Below, one piece after another: positions 1 through 8,054 of a stretch of DNA of 64,000 nucleotides. Both the position numbers and the translations under genes were made by a program. The notes under the pieces were generated by a model, which was given only the letters and a program-made list of their open reading frames with translations, did not search any database and had not been told where the DNA came from. The DNA comes from Enterococcus crotali (GTDB taxonomy: Bacteria; Bacillota; Bacilli; Lactobacillales; Enterococcaceae), in the NCBI RefSeq assembly GCF_000633635.1, contig NZ_AYPQ01000009.1:64356-128355 (forward strand), in the 5' to 3' direction. Position 1 is the stretch's first letter. Each line of letters begins with the position of its first letter.

Positions 1-468
1 TATTTTGGTAGTACCCAAGGTGGAAAAATAAATAAAAATGTTGGTCGTGCAGAGTGGGAACCTCAAAGTATCGAAGCTACAAAAAATACCTTTACGCCTG
101 GAAAATTAGCCAGTGCAGGTGTCAGCGGATTTGAGCCTTTAGACGTTCAAACAGCCGATATTTGGCATAAAACAGACATTACGACTGGTCCTCTTGCTAT
201 CAATTGGACACTAACAGCTCGTCACAGAACCTCTACCTGGGATTACTATATGACAAAACAAGGCTGGAATCCAAATCAACCTTTAGATATCAAAAATTTC
301 GATTTAATTGGACGTGTTGACGATAAAGCAGCTATCCCAGAAGCTTCTGTCAATCATACAATCACTGTTCCAAGTGACCGCAAAGGCTATCATGTCATCT
401 ACGCTGTTTGGAATGTTTATGATACGACCAATGCTTTCTATCAAGCAATCGATGTCAATGTAAAATAG
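1..468 (+). CDS. Lytic chitin monooxygenase (AA10), 5' end missing
   Basis: The frame is open from the first base, so the start and the N-terminal copper-binding histidine lie outside the window. The 155 visible residues have the features of secreted AA10 copper-dependent polysaccharide monooxygenases: a GFEPLDVQ-like segment, DIWHKTDIT with a conserved His, LTARHRTSTWDYYMTK, and a C-terminal YAVWNVYDTTNAFYQAIDV strand carrying the conserved Phe of the copper site. These enzymes cut crystalline chitin oxidatively. It ends 31 bases before a GH18 chitinase in the same direction, the arrangement known from E. faecalis, so the two probably form one chitin-degrading operon. No extra chitin-binding module follows the catalytic domain. 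Confidence 0.88.
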   Translation, partial: YFGSTQGGKINKNVGRAEWEPQSIEATKNTFTPGKLASAGVSGFEPLDVQTADIWHKTDITTGPLAINWTLTARHRTSTWDYYMTKQGWNPNQPLDIKNFDLIGRVDDKAAIPEASVNHTITVPSDRKGYHVIYAVWNVYDTTNAFYQAIDVNVK

Positions 469-499
469 GAACTAAAATAAATTAAAAGGAGTCCTGTCC

Positions 500-1549
500 A
501 TGAAATTCAAACAGCTTATTCCTGCCTTTTTATTCGTCTCAGGTATACTAACAAGTACCTTACTAGCATCAACACCTGTTGATGCTGCAGACTCTGCCAG
601 TGAAATGGTCAGTGTAGCAAATAAGAAAGTCCTTGTCGGTTATTGGCATAATTGGGCTTCTAAAGGTCGTGACGGCTACAAACAAGGAACTTCTGCCAAC
701 ATTTCATTAGCAGAAGTGAATAAAGCGTATAATGTGGTGCCTGTTTCATTCATGAAAAGTGACGGTGTCAGCCGAATCCCGACGTTTGTTCCTTACAACA
801 AAACTGATGCTGCTTTTAGGCAAGATGTTGCTTTACTTAACAGTCAAGGGCGAGCTGTTTTACTTGCATTAGGAGGAGCTGATGCACATATTCAATTAAA
901 AACTGGTGATGAACAGGCTTTCGCTGATGAAGTGATTAGACAAGTGGAGACGTATGGATTTGACGGACTGGATATCGACTTAGAACAGTCCGCAATTACA
1001 GCTGGTGATAATCAAACGGTGATTCCCAAGGCCTTGAAAATCGTTAAAGAACACTACCGAACACAAGGAAAAAACTTCATCATCACGATGGCGCCTGAAT
1101 TTCCTTATTTAAAACCAGGCGGTGCTTATGAAAAATACATTACTTCCTTAGATGGTTACTACGACTACATTGCACCACAGTTATATAATCAAGGCGGTGA
1201 TGGTGTTTGGGTAGACGAGATCAATAAATGGATCCCACAAAGCAACGATGCGTTGAAATATGAGTTTCTTTATTATATGTCGGATTCAATGATCCACGGC
1301 ACACGGACATTCTTGAAGATTCCAAATGACAAACTTGTTTTAGGTCTTCCTGCAAATATCGATGGTGCCGGCAGCGGTTATGTGATTGATCCGACATCCG
1401 TTTACAAAGCACTTGATCAGCTAGCTAAAGATGGCAATCCAATCAAAGGACTGATGACTTGGTCCGCTAACTGGGATGTTGGAACGAATGTCAATGGCGT
1501 ACCTTACAATAATGAATTTGCTACTCGGTATGCACAAATTTTACAATAA
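500..1549 (+). CDS. Secreted GH18 chitinase
   Basis: The 349-residue product starts with a signal peptide (MKFKQLIP, hydrophobic stretch, cleavage near VDAADS). The GH18 signature FDGLDIDLEQ lies around residues 154-163, with the catalytic acid Glu at its end, and the SYW/YDYIAPQLYNQ strand follows. The length matches a single-domain enterococcal chitinase; no fibronectin or chitin-binding modules are present. Start ATG at 500 is preceded by AAAAGGAG. It lies just behind the LPMO gene, so the pair would break crystalline and then soluble chitin to chito-oligosaccharides outside the cell. A strong hairpin with a T tract follows at 1625-1665. Confidence 0.93.
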   Translation: MKFKQLIPAFLFVSGILTSTLLASTPVDAADSASEMVSVANKKVLVGYWHNWASKGRDGYKQGTSANISLAEVNKAYNVVPVSFMKSDGVSRIPTFVPYNKTDAAFRQDVALLNSQGRAVLLALGGADAHIQLKTGDEQAFADEVIRQVETYGFDGLDIDLEQSAITAGDNQTVIPKALKIVKEHYRTQGKNFIITMAPEFPYLKPGGAYEKYITSLDGYYDYIAPQLYNQGGDGVWVDEINKWIPQSNDALKYEFLYYMSDSMIHGTRTFLKIPNDKLVLGLPANIDGAGSGYVIDPTSVYKALDQLAKDGNPIKGLMTWSANWDVGTNVNGVPYNNEFATRYAQILQ

Positions 1550-1554
1550 TTGAA

Positions 1555-1665
1555 TAAAGAGATTGGAATGAACGGTCCTATTTCCAAAGGGATTGCTTCT
1601 GATCCCACCGTTTATTCGGATTTAGAGCCCGAAGCAAAACTAATGTTTAGTTTTGTCTCGGGCTC
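1555..1665 (-). repeat. Dispersed palindromic repeat, copy A
   Basis: Read on the minus strand this segment contains the core AATCCGAATAAACGG followed by GGGATCAGAAGCAATCCC and TTTGGAAATA. The same order occurs on the plus strand at 20480-20530, and diverged cores occur near 23005, 33950, 55797 and 57230. It sits directly behind the 3' end of the first recombinase gene; copy B sits behind the second one in the opposite orientation. Confidence 0.75.
1625..1665 (+). terminator. Intrinsic terminator after chitinase
   Basis: An 18-base inverted repeat (arms 1625-1642 and 1648-1665, starting GAGCCCGAAG) with mostly paired arms is followed by TCTTTTTTCTTTTTTT. It forms part of repeat copy A and probably ends chitinase transcription. 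Confidence 0.75.
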
Positions 1666-1680
1666 GTCTTTTTTCTTTTT

Positions 1681-2307
1681 TTATGATTTCTCTTCTACAC
1701 TACCCACTAATATTTTACTACTTTTAGAAACATCCGTTGTCTTTTTCGTTCGATAGACACCGTCTTTCCTTAAATGATGATAGATTGTCGAGATAGAAAT
1801 ACCGCAACGTTTTGAGATTTCTTCTGTTGAAATGTCGGTATTGTGGTAGAGCTCAAGTGCTTCATTGACTTGATTAACAAGCGGTGGACGACCTAGAACA
1901 ACACCTTTTTTTTTGGCTGCGCTCAAACCTGCCAGTACACGCTCACGAATAAGTTCTGCCTCCATTTCAGCAAAAGCGCCCATGATCGTAAAAAAGAAGC
2001 GACCCATTGGTGTCGATGTATCGATATTATTTTCAATACTGACAAAATTGATATTTTGCTCGTTAAAGCGTTCTAATAAAACCAACAACTGTTTGGTTCC
2101 TCTAGCTAAGCGATCCAATTTAAAAATAACAAAGGTATCTCCTGGCTGCAAAATATTCAGTGCCTTATTCAGTTCATTGCGAAAACTTTTACGTCCACTT
2201 TCATATTCTTTGAAAATTTGATCAACACCGTAGTCTTCTAATGCTTGTTGCTGAGAATCAAATTTTTGATAATGTGTGCTGACACGCATATAACCAATAA
2301 CTGTCAT
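1681..2307 (-). CDS. Serine recombinase (resolvase/invertase family)
   Basis: This 208-residue small serine recombinase has the N-terminal catalytic domain (GYMRVSTHYQ with nucleophile Ser near residue 10, FKLDRLARG, GRFFFTIMGAFAEMEAELIRER) and a C-terminal Hin-type helix-turn-helix (ISTEEISKRCGISISTIYHHLRK, residues about 155-180). Such enzymes catalyse site-specific resolution or inversion. An AAGGGGGG site precedes ATG 2307. It is about two-thirds identical to the recombinase at 19754-20323, which points the other way. No Tn3-type transposase is nearby, so its target is unknown; it may act on the flanking island or be a remnant of a plasmid or transposon. Confidence 0.92.
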   Translation of the reverse strand: MTVIGYMRVSTHYQKFDSQQQALEDYGVDQIFKEYESGRKSFRNELNKALNILQPGDTFVIFKLDRLARGTKQLLVLLERFNEQNINFVSIENNIDTSTPMGRFFFTIMGAFAEMEAELIRERVLAGLSAAKKKGVVLGRPPLVNQVNEALELYHNTDISTEEISKRCGISISTIYHHLRKDGVYRTKKTTDVSKSSKILVGSVEEKS

Positions 2308-2364
2308 TCTATTTTCCCCCCTTAGAGTTCCTCCAAAACCTATGATCTACAGTCTACTTCTCTT

Positions 2365-4509
2365 TTACTCGGTGATATTCATCGGTTCAAAATAAATCGA
2401 ATGATAATAACCTTCTAGTGCTAATAACTCTTTATGCGTCCCTTCTTCAACGATCCTACCTTGATCCATTACTAAAATACGATCGAAGTGCTTGATCGTA
2501 TTTAAACGATGGGCCACAATGATACAAGTAAAGTCATAGGTCTTTAAACGATTCATAATGAAGTTTTCTGAAATATTGTCTAACGAGCTAGTCGGTTCAT
2601 CCATCAATAGTAGACTAGTTTCTTTGACCAATGCCCGGGCAATCGATATTCTCTGCATTTGTCCACCTGATAGATTCATCCCACCCTCTGAAATTTGCGT
2701 TTCTAGTCCTAAAGGTAAGTTCATAATGATTTCATCTACTCGTGAATCAAAAATCGCCTGTTCTATTCGTCCTTCCGGAGCTTCCGTTTGATTCAATACG
2801 ATATTTTCGTATAAAGAAGCATTAAAAATCGTCGGTTTTTGATTGACGATACTGATGCTACTTTTCAGTGAGGTATCATCGATTTGCTTTAAATCAACAT
2901 CATTGAATTTAATTTGCCCTGAAGTCGTGTCATATAAACCTGCTAGCAATTTCAGTAAGGTACTCTTGCCGGAGCCACTTTTACCAACGATAGCTACTTT
3001 ATCCCCGCGTTCAATTTGAAATGAAACAGAATGAAGGATCTCTTCTTCAAAGTAGCTGTATTTAAAGGAAACATCCTCAACTGTTACTGAATCAATTCCT
3101 GAGATTTGTTCTCCTTCGTTGACCAGTCGTGGATTATCTTTTGCTTCTAGAATTTCATTTAGCTTGCCAAAATAAGAACGTAATAATAAGAACTCTGTAT
3201 ATGAATCAAAAACTGTTACGATCGGTGCAATAAAAGCGCCTGACAAGGCATTAAAACTGATTAGTTCTCCCAATGTCACTTGGCCTTGCGTCACTTGAAA
3301 TAGCCCTACATAAATCAGCACAATCGGTAAAATAAATTGAATCGAGGTTTGAATCGTTCTGACCCACGTAGAAAATCGATTTTTCTCCGCTCGCAACATG
3401 ATTTGATTTTTGAATTCATTGCGCCATTTTGTGTAAAATTGTTGCTCAGAGCCAGAAGATTTAACGGTCTCCATTCCCTCAAACAATTCTACCAGAATGC
3501 GCTGAACCTTAGATTGAGCAATCAACTCTTTATTGGTAATGCTTTGCACTCGTTTGGAGTTGACTACTGAAATAGCGCCCATCATAAATGCCCCAAAAAT
3601 AGCAATCAGTGTTAATTTCAGCGACAAGTTGATCATTAAAATCAAATAGATAAACACAAATAGAAAATCTACTGAAATCGTCAGCATTCGTTGACTCATG
3701 ATTTGCTGAATGATCACACTTAAGTTCGCTCGAAAAATCAAATCTCCCGTTGAGCGATTCACAAAAAAGCGCAGCGGCAAATGAATGATCTTTTTCATGA
3801 AAGCCTTCATCAGCGTTAAATCAAACAAGTTTTCCAATACAATCAAAACTAGTCCTCTTGCAACCTGTAATAAATAATAGGCAATGAACAGAATCACGAT
3901 CGTTGACCCGATTTGAACGATATTCGTCACAGCAACAGTCGAATTATCAATGATTGTTTGCGTCAATCTAGGTATAGCAATTGTCACCATTTGAATCAAA
4001 AGAGTCAACGCAATAAATAGAGCGACCTTTGCTCGTTGATTCGTTAAAATTTCTTTTAGAATCGTCCAAGTGGCATTCTTTTTCTTCTTTCTTTGTGTGA
4101 TCGTGACATCAACGTCCGTTAAGATCAATGCAATATTTGAAAAACTAGCTTCAAATTCAGCTCTCTTTATTTTTTTCCTACCGCTCGCAGGATCAAGAAT
4201 AGTTGCCTCTTTAGCTGTTAGTTTTTCTAGAACGATATAATGACGCTCTTCCCAAAAACAAATCGTCGGTGTCGTCTGTTCCTCTAAGATATCTAATTCC
4301 AACACTCGAATCGCTTTGGTTTCAATGCCACGAACCATCAAGATTTGATTTAAGTTGGTCAGTGTATTACCGCCTTTAGGTACGCCATAGACATCGCGCA
4401 GGTGATTTAGCGTAACATTGTCATCATAATAGTTCAAAACCATCGTTGTACAAGCTAGTCCGCATTCACTATGCTCACTTTGTTCAGTGAATGGTACTTT
4501 TTTTGTCAA
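2365..4509 (-). CDS. lanT: LanT: peptidase-containing ABC transporter for lanthipeptide
   Basis: The 714-residue protein has three parts in the expected order. An N-terminal C39 peptidase domain carries Gln10, Cys16 (EQSEHSECGLACT), His in ERHYIVLEK and Asp in DPASG. Next comes a six-helix ABC exporter membrane domain (about residues 155-430). A nucleotide-binding domain follows with Walker A GKSGSGKST, signature LSGGQMQRIS and Walker B LLLMDEPTS. The peptidase would cut after the double-glycine-type leader of LanA while exporting the core. A TTG start at 4509 is supported by AAGGGGGG; the gene begins 12 bases after lanM, so the two are cotranscribed. All catalytic residues look intact. No separate leader peptidase or immunity transporter (LanFEG) is present. 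Confidence 0.95.
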   Translation of the reverse strand: MTKKVPFTEQSEHSECGLACTTMVLNYYDDNVTLNHLRDVYGVPKGGNTLTNLNQILMVRGIETKAIRVLELDILEEQTTPTICFWEERHYIVLEKLTAKEATILDPASGRKKIKRAEFEASFSNIALILTDVDVTITQRKKKKNATWTILKEILTNQRAKVALFIALTLLIQMVTIAIPRLTQTIIDNSTVAVTNIVQIGSTIVILFIAYYLLQVARGLVLIVLENLFDLTLMKAFMKKIIHLPLRFFVNRSTGDLIFRANLSVIIQQIMSQRMLTISVDFLFVFIYLILMINLSLKLTLIAIFGAFMMGAISVVNSKRVQSITNKELIAQSKVQRILVELFEGMETVKSSGSEQQFYTKWRNEFKNQIMLRAEKNRFSTWVRTIQTSIQFILPIVLIYVGLFQVTQGQVTLGELISFNALSGAFIAPIVTVFDSYTEFLLLRSYFGKLNEILEAKDNPRLVNEGEQISGIDSVTVEDVSFKYSYFEEEILHSVSFQIERGDKVAIVGKSGSGKSTLLKLLAGLYDTTSGQIKFNDVDLKQIDDTSLKSSISIVNQKPTIFNASLYENIVLNQTEAPEGRIEQAIFDSRVDEIIMNLPLGLETQISEGGMNLSGGQMQRISIARALVKETSLLLMDEPTSSLDNISENFIMNRLKTYDFTCIIVAHRLNTIKHFDRILVMDQGRIVEEGTHKELLALEGYYHSIYFEPMNITE

Positions 4510-4521
4510 TAGTATCCCCCC

Positions 4522-7500
4522 TTACTTCTTTGGTAGTGCTAACGTTAAGACATCTGCTGCTTGGTTAGCATCATGGATGCGGATAAGCTGGTGACCAATC
4601 CCAGACAATCCTGTAAACAAACCATATTTAGGTATCGTTGGCAGTCCTTCAAAGATATAGCTTCCTTCAGTAATCTTCTGATAGGCGTTTTGAACTTTTG
4701 TTTGAATCTGTTCTTTTTGTTGCCTGTTGGCTAATGTTGTTTTACCATATTCAATCAAGAATTCTAAATCACCAAAATTACCGTGACATAAGCAATCATC
4801 TCTTTTGTCCTGATCGATCAATCGTTGGGCGGCAATTTGAACTTCTTCTGCTAATCGTGGATCGTCAAATCCGCTATTTAGTAGATCCAAATAGGCCAAT
4901 CCAATCCCTGTAGAGCCATAACACCACAAATCATTCACCATTGGGATCATTGGACGAAGGTCTAGCCAACCATTTTGACTAGGATCGAACGTTGTTCTTT
5001 CTTTTACCAAACAGGTTTCAATCAGTTGTTTGATTTCAGGGTCTTTTTCAATTTTGAATAAACTGTTCGCTCCGTGAATCACACCTGAGTAACCATGTGC
5101 AAAACCGCCCTGAGTGATTTTTTCAAGATCTAAATCTAATAATAACTGTTTAGCAAAAGCCAAGTAATCCGCTTTATTCGTCAACTGATACAAATGGACA
5201 AACACTTTCACGATCGAAGCCGTCCCACCATTCCAATCATAGCTTTCAACAGACTCTTTCTCATAGCGTTCCATGTATTTTCCTGCAATGGATTCAGCTA
5301 CTGATAGTAACTTGGGATCATGATTATATTTATAGGTATATAGCAGTGGATAAACAGCCGCAAAGGAGCCATAAAATGCTGAAATACTGTCCACATAGTC
5401 GGCTTCTAGCTTCAATACTAGAGCTTGTGCCAACTCATAAGGCTCTTGGAATCGATCGTCCCCAGTAATATGATACAATTCACTGAAATACAAATACATT
5501 CCGGTGATACCGTCATAAAAATTTTCATTCATAACATTCACAACATAATTGTCCGGAGAAGTTTCTTCAATGTCCTTCCATGCAATCGAATCTTCACCAA
5601 TGAATGCAGCTTCAAGCACTGCTTCACCAACTGCTACAGCGCCGTCTAAGAAACTCACCTGTGGGATTTGCTCTTTTAACGGAATTACTTTTTCTTGTAG
5701 ATCCGTTGAGTGATACAAACCAAATGACGTTTTCAGATAGTCCAGCTGCTGTTCTTCTTCCTCTTTTGAAAAGTTCTTCAATCGCAGCACTTCAAGATCG
5801 ATCGCTGTTTCTTGATACATTCCGTTGATTATTTCACCTTGACTGGCCATCAAATCTTTTGTACTTGTCGGGTTAAAGAAGATCGGTACATCATGCTGCA
5901 GCATATCTCTTACTTCATAAGGTACTGGTTCTGAATTAGAATAGCCATGCATCCATAGATTCTCAAATAGTTTCTCCCGCTCGATATAATCGACCATACA
6001 GCTAGGATGTGTTGAGTAATCTAATAGATCGCCATAGCTTTGAGTTGTTTTTATTACGTTGCGGACTAGGCAATCTGAAAATGTCTTTTCCGCCAAAAAT
6101 GCCAATGTTTCTCTATTTTGCATAGCAAAAGCTGAAAATTCTTTAAAGCCTGCAATGATCGTGTCGATATATGGAACAAAATCAACCTTTTCTCCCTTGA
6201 ACATAGGAATATTTTCTGCTGCATCTGTAATGTGTTCTTGATATTTAAATTGCATGTTGATGGAATCAAAATTGATCAATTTCAACACTTTATAGGGTAA
6301 TTTCTGCTCGCCACCGCTAAGCGCACTCAGTTGAATTCCCTTTGTAGCTCCTTCAACATCCGCTTCTGCCCGTTCTTCAAACAAGTAAATAGGCACTAAA
6401 CCACTCATAACGACTGATTCACCATTTTCTTGGATCACCTTAACGATAGCATTTTCCCCATCTGGCATCGGGAAATGGTTTTGAATGATCGTCTCCAGAT
6501 CGATCAAAACAGGATATTTTCCAAAAGCCAGCACGTTTTCTAGGTGAAAATCATTGCCATTCAGTAAATAAACTAATGCGATTGTTTGGCCAAACTGACG
6601 ATAGTAGTGATTGACCTCTTCTTGTGATACACATTCAGAATAAATCAAGCATTCTTCAAACGTATACTTTTCTTTAACTATTTTTGTAGTCAAATAAAAA
6701 TCAACGTTTGGATTCATCTCATTGATTTCTTGAATAAATTGGTCAAAGCGTGCGCCAATCACTAGATTTTTCGGTTTAAATACGACATTCTTCTCATTGC
6801 TTAAGGTCAAAATTGCCACTGATTTACCTTTATCATGAGAATCCCCTGCCCCCATTTTTAAACCTGTTAAACAAATTGGCTTTTCTACTTGGAATACTTG
6901 ATTAAGCTCTGTTTCGCTTTCAGCAAGTGCGTGAAGCAACTCTCGAAAGTTCGCTAACTGAAAATCAACTGTTTCAGCATACAATCTAGTCAATACTGGA
7001 TATTGATCAAAAAATGCCAATAGCTTCTCTTGTGAATCAAAGCGTGTTATTAAATATTGACGAAAGCCTTCTTTTTCATCAAGTGATTCTGAGGATGGGA
7101 GCTTCTCTTTTTCTACATGCAAATCATAAACAAACGTCCGCAATCCAATATCCATAAAACGATTGATTACTTCGCCTAAATATTCTGTCATCGCTGTTGT
7201 CTGGACTATAATTGTTGGAAACTCCGCAATAATTTTCTCTAATTGTTTTTCTAAATAATCAATATGCAAACGTAAGGCATAGGTGAAATTCGCTTTGCTT
7301 TCATCAAAAACATCTGCGACTAAGAGATCTTCTTGTGATAAGATCAATTTCGTTGTTTTCATCCATTCTTCTTCGGAAATTGCTGTTACAATATATTCTT
7401 TTTCATCCGAAGTCAATTCTTTAATTGCTAAATCAAATCCTTCTTCTGTCAACTTTAATGAGTCCAAAATCTCTTTAAAGCGTTCATCCGTCACAGTTGT

Positions 7501-7635
7501 GGGACGTTTACGCCATTTTTTATAATTTTCAAGTTGATCATCAGCATAAGTTATACCGTTTTTGGAGTTATACTCTTTTAAAAGGTCATACCGTTGTCGG
7601 ATTGATGTAGCCTTCGCCAAATTTTTAAAACTCAT
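4522..7635 (-). CDS. lanM: LanM: class II lanthipeptide synthetase
   Basis: At 1037 residues this is a full-length bifunctional LanM. The N-terminal dehydratase domain contains GAGDSHDKGKS (about 262-272), FKPKN, NDFHLEN (361-367) and LIDLETI. It would phosphorylate and eliminate Ser/Thr of the precursor to dehydroalanine and dehydrobutyrine. The C-terminal LanC-like cyclase has repeated GxxG helices and the zinc ligands Cys905 (WCYG) and Cys950-His951 (LCHG), which activate Cys thiols for thioether ring closure. The substrate is presumably the peptide at 7745-7930, whose gene lies 109 bases upstream behind a hairpin. ATG 7635 follows AAAAGGAG. No change of key residues was seen. Confidence 0.96.
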   Translation of the reverse strand: MSFKNLAKATSIRQRYDLLKEYNSKNGITYADDQLENYKKWRKRPTTVTDERFKEILDSLKLTEEGFDLAIKELTSDEKEYIVTAISEEEWMKTTKLILSQEDLLVADVFDESKANFTYALRLHIDYLEKQLEKIIAEFPTIIVQTTAMTEYLGEVINRFMDIGLRTFVYDLHVEKEKLPSSESLDEKEGFRQYLITRFDSQEKLLAFFDQYPVLTRLYAETVDFQLANFRELLHALAESETELNQVFQVEKPICLTGLKMGAGDSHDKGKSVAILTLSNEKNVVFKPKNLVIGARFDQFIQEINEMNPNVDFYLTTKIVKEKYTFEECLIYSECVSQEEVNHYYRQFGQTIALVYLLNGNDFHLENVLAFGKYPVLIDLETIIQNHFPMPDGENAIVKVIQENGESVVMSGLVPIYLFEERAEADVEGATKGIQLSALSGGEQKLPYKVLKLINFDSINMQFKYQEHITDAAENIPMFKGEKVDFVPYIDTIIAGFKEFSAFAMQNRETLAFLAEKTFSDCLVRNVIKTTQSYGDLLDYSTHPSCMVDYIEREKLFENLWMHGYSNSEPVPYEVRDMLQHDVPIFFNPTSTKDLMASQGEIINGMYQETAIDLEVLRLKNFSKEEEEQQLDYLKTSFGLYHSTDLQEKVIPLKEQIPQVSFLDGAVAVGEAVLEAAFIGEDSIAWKDIEETSPDNYVVNVMNENFYDGITGMYLYFSELYHITGDDRFQEPYELAQALVLKLEADYVDSISAFYGSFAAVYPLLYTYKYNHDPKLLSVAESIAGKYMERYEKESVESYDWNGGTASIVKVFVHLYQLTNKADYLAFAKQLLLDLDLEKITQGGFAHGYSGVIHGANSLFKIEKDPEIKQLIETCLVKERTTFDPSQNGWLDLRPMIPMVNDLWCYGSTGIGLAYLDLLNSGFDDPRLAEEVQIAAQRLIDQDKRDDCLCHGNFGDLEFLIEYGKTTLANRQQKEQIQTKVQNAYQKITEGSYIFEGLPTIPKYGLFTGLSGIGHQLIRIHDANQAADVLTLALPKK

Positions 7636-7685
7636 GTCAATCTCCTTTTATACGTTTATTTATGTAAAATTTCTGTGATTAAAAA

Positions 7686-7733
7686 CAAGTGCTAGACAAG
7701 TTTCCTATCAAAAGGAACTCGTCTAGCAACTTG
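7686..7733 (-). terminator. Attenuator/terminator hairpin between lanA and lanM
   Basis: The arms CAAGTTGCTAGACGAGTTCCT and CAAGTGCTAGACAAGTTTCCT (as read from each end) pair over about 20 bases with few mismatches. On the minus strand the hairpin is followed by GTTTTTAATC. A partial terminator here would give more precursor than synthetase mRNA and could protect lanA mRNA ends; this role is inferred from other lanthipeptide operons. Confidence 0.72.
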
Positions 7734-7744
7734 CTTATTTTAGA

Positions 7745-7930
7745 TTACCATCCGCAACATCTTGAAGAGCAGCAGCTATAGCTACATCTTGTAGAGTAAC
7801 AGCTACTTGATGATGAAGATGAAGATGATGAAGACCAGCTCCAACCAAAGCTTCCTTGTACTTTATTCATTTCTTCTGGTGTTAATTCCTCAAAAGATTT
7901 CCCAACTTTTTGTTCAGCTTGTTTGTTCAT
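7745..7930 (-). CDS. lanA: Lanthipeptide precursor with polyserine core
   Basis: This 61-residue peptide has a class II leader, residues 1-27, with the acidic helix FEELTPEEMNKVQGS ending in a GS-type double-glycine cleavage site. The predicted 34-residue core begins FGWSW, continues with eleven consecutive serines (residues 33-43) and ends CYSTRCSYSCCSSRCCGW. The core holds 17 Ser, 1 Thr and 6 Cys (44, 49, 53, 54, 58, 59), and almost no other polar or charged residue except two Arg. The serine run uses TCT, TCA, AGT and AGC codons, so it is maintained as protein and is not a single-codon tract. AGGAGG lies 10 bases before ATG 7930. LanM and LanT follow. I do not recognise a known lantibiotic with this core. 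Confidence 0.93.
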   Translation of the reverse strand: MNKQAEQKVGKSFEELTPEEMNKVQGSFGWSWSSSSSSSSSSSCYSTRCSYSCCSSRCCGW

Positions 7931-8054
7931 AGTGTGTTTTCCTCCTAAATGATTTTTTACGACAATAAAATGTGCACTTTTATTCCCATTTATTTAAAAT
8001 AGATCGTTTATTAAACTCTCTATTTCAAAACATTTTTTTCCTCACTACAATAGC

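Noticed and set aside
7799-7836. Polyserine stretch as low-complexity artefact
   Set aside because: The reading frame continues into a leader with a clear class II pattern on one side and a Cys-rich end on the other, next to lanM and lanT, with varied Ser codons.
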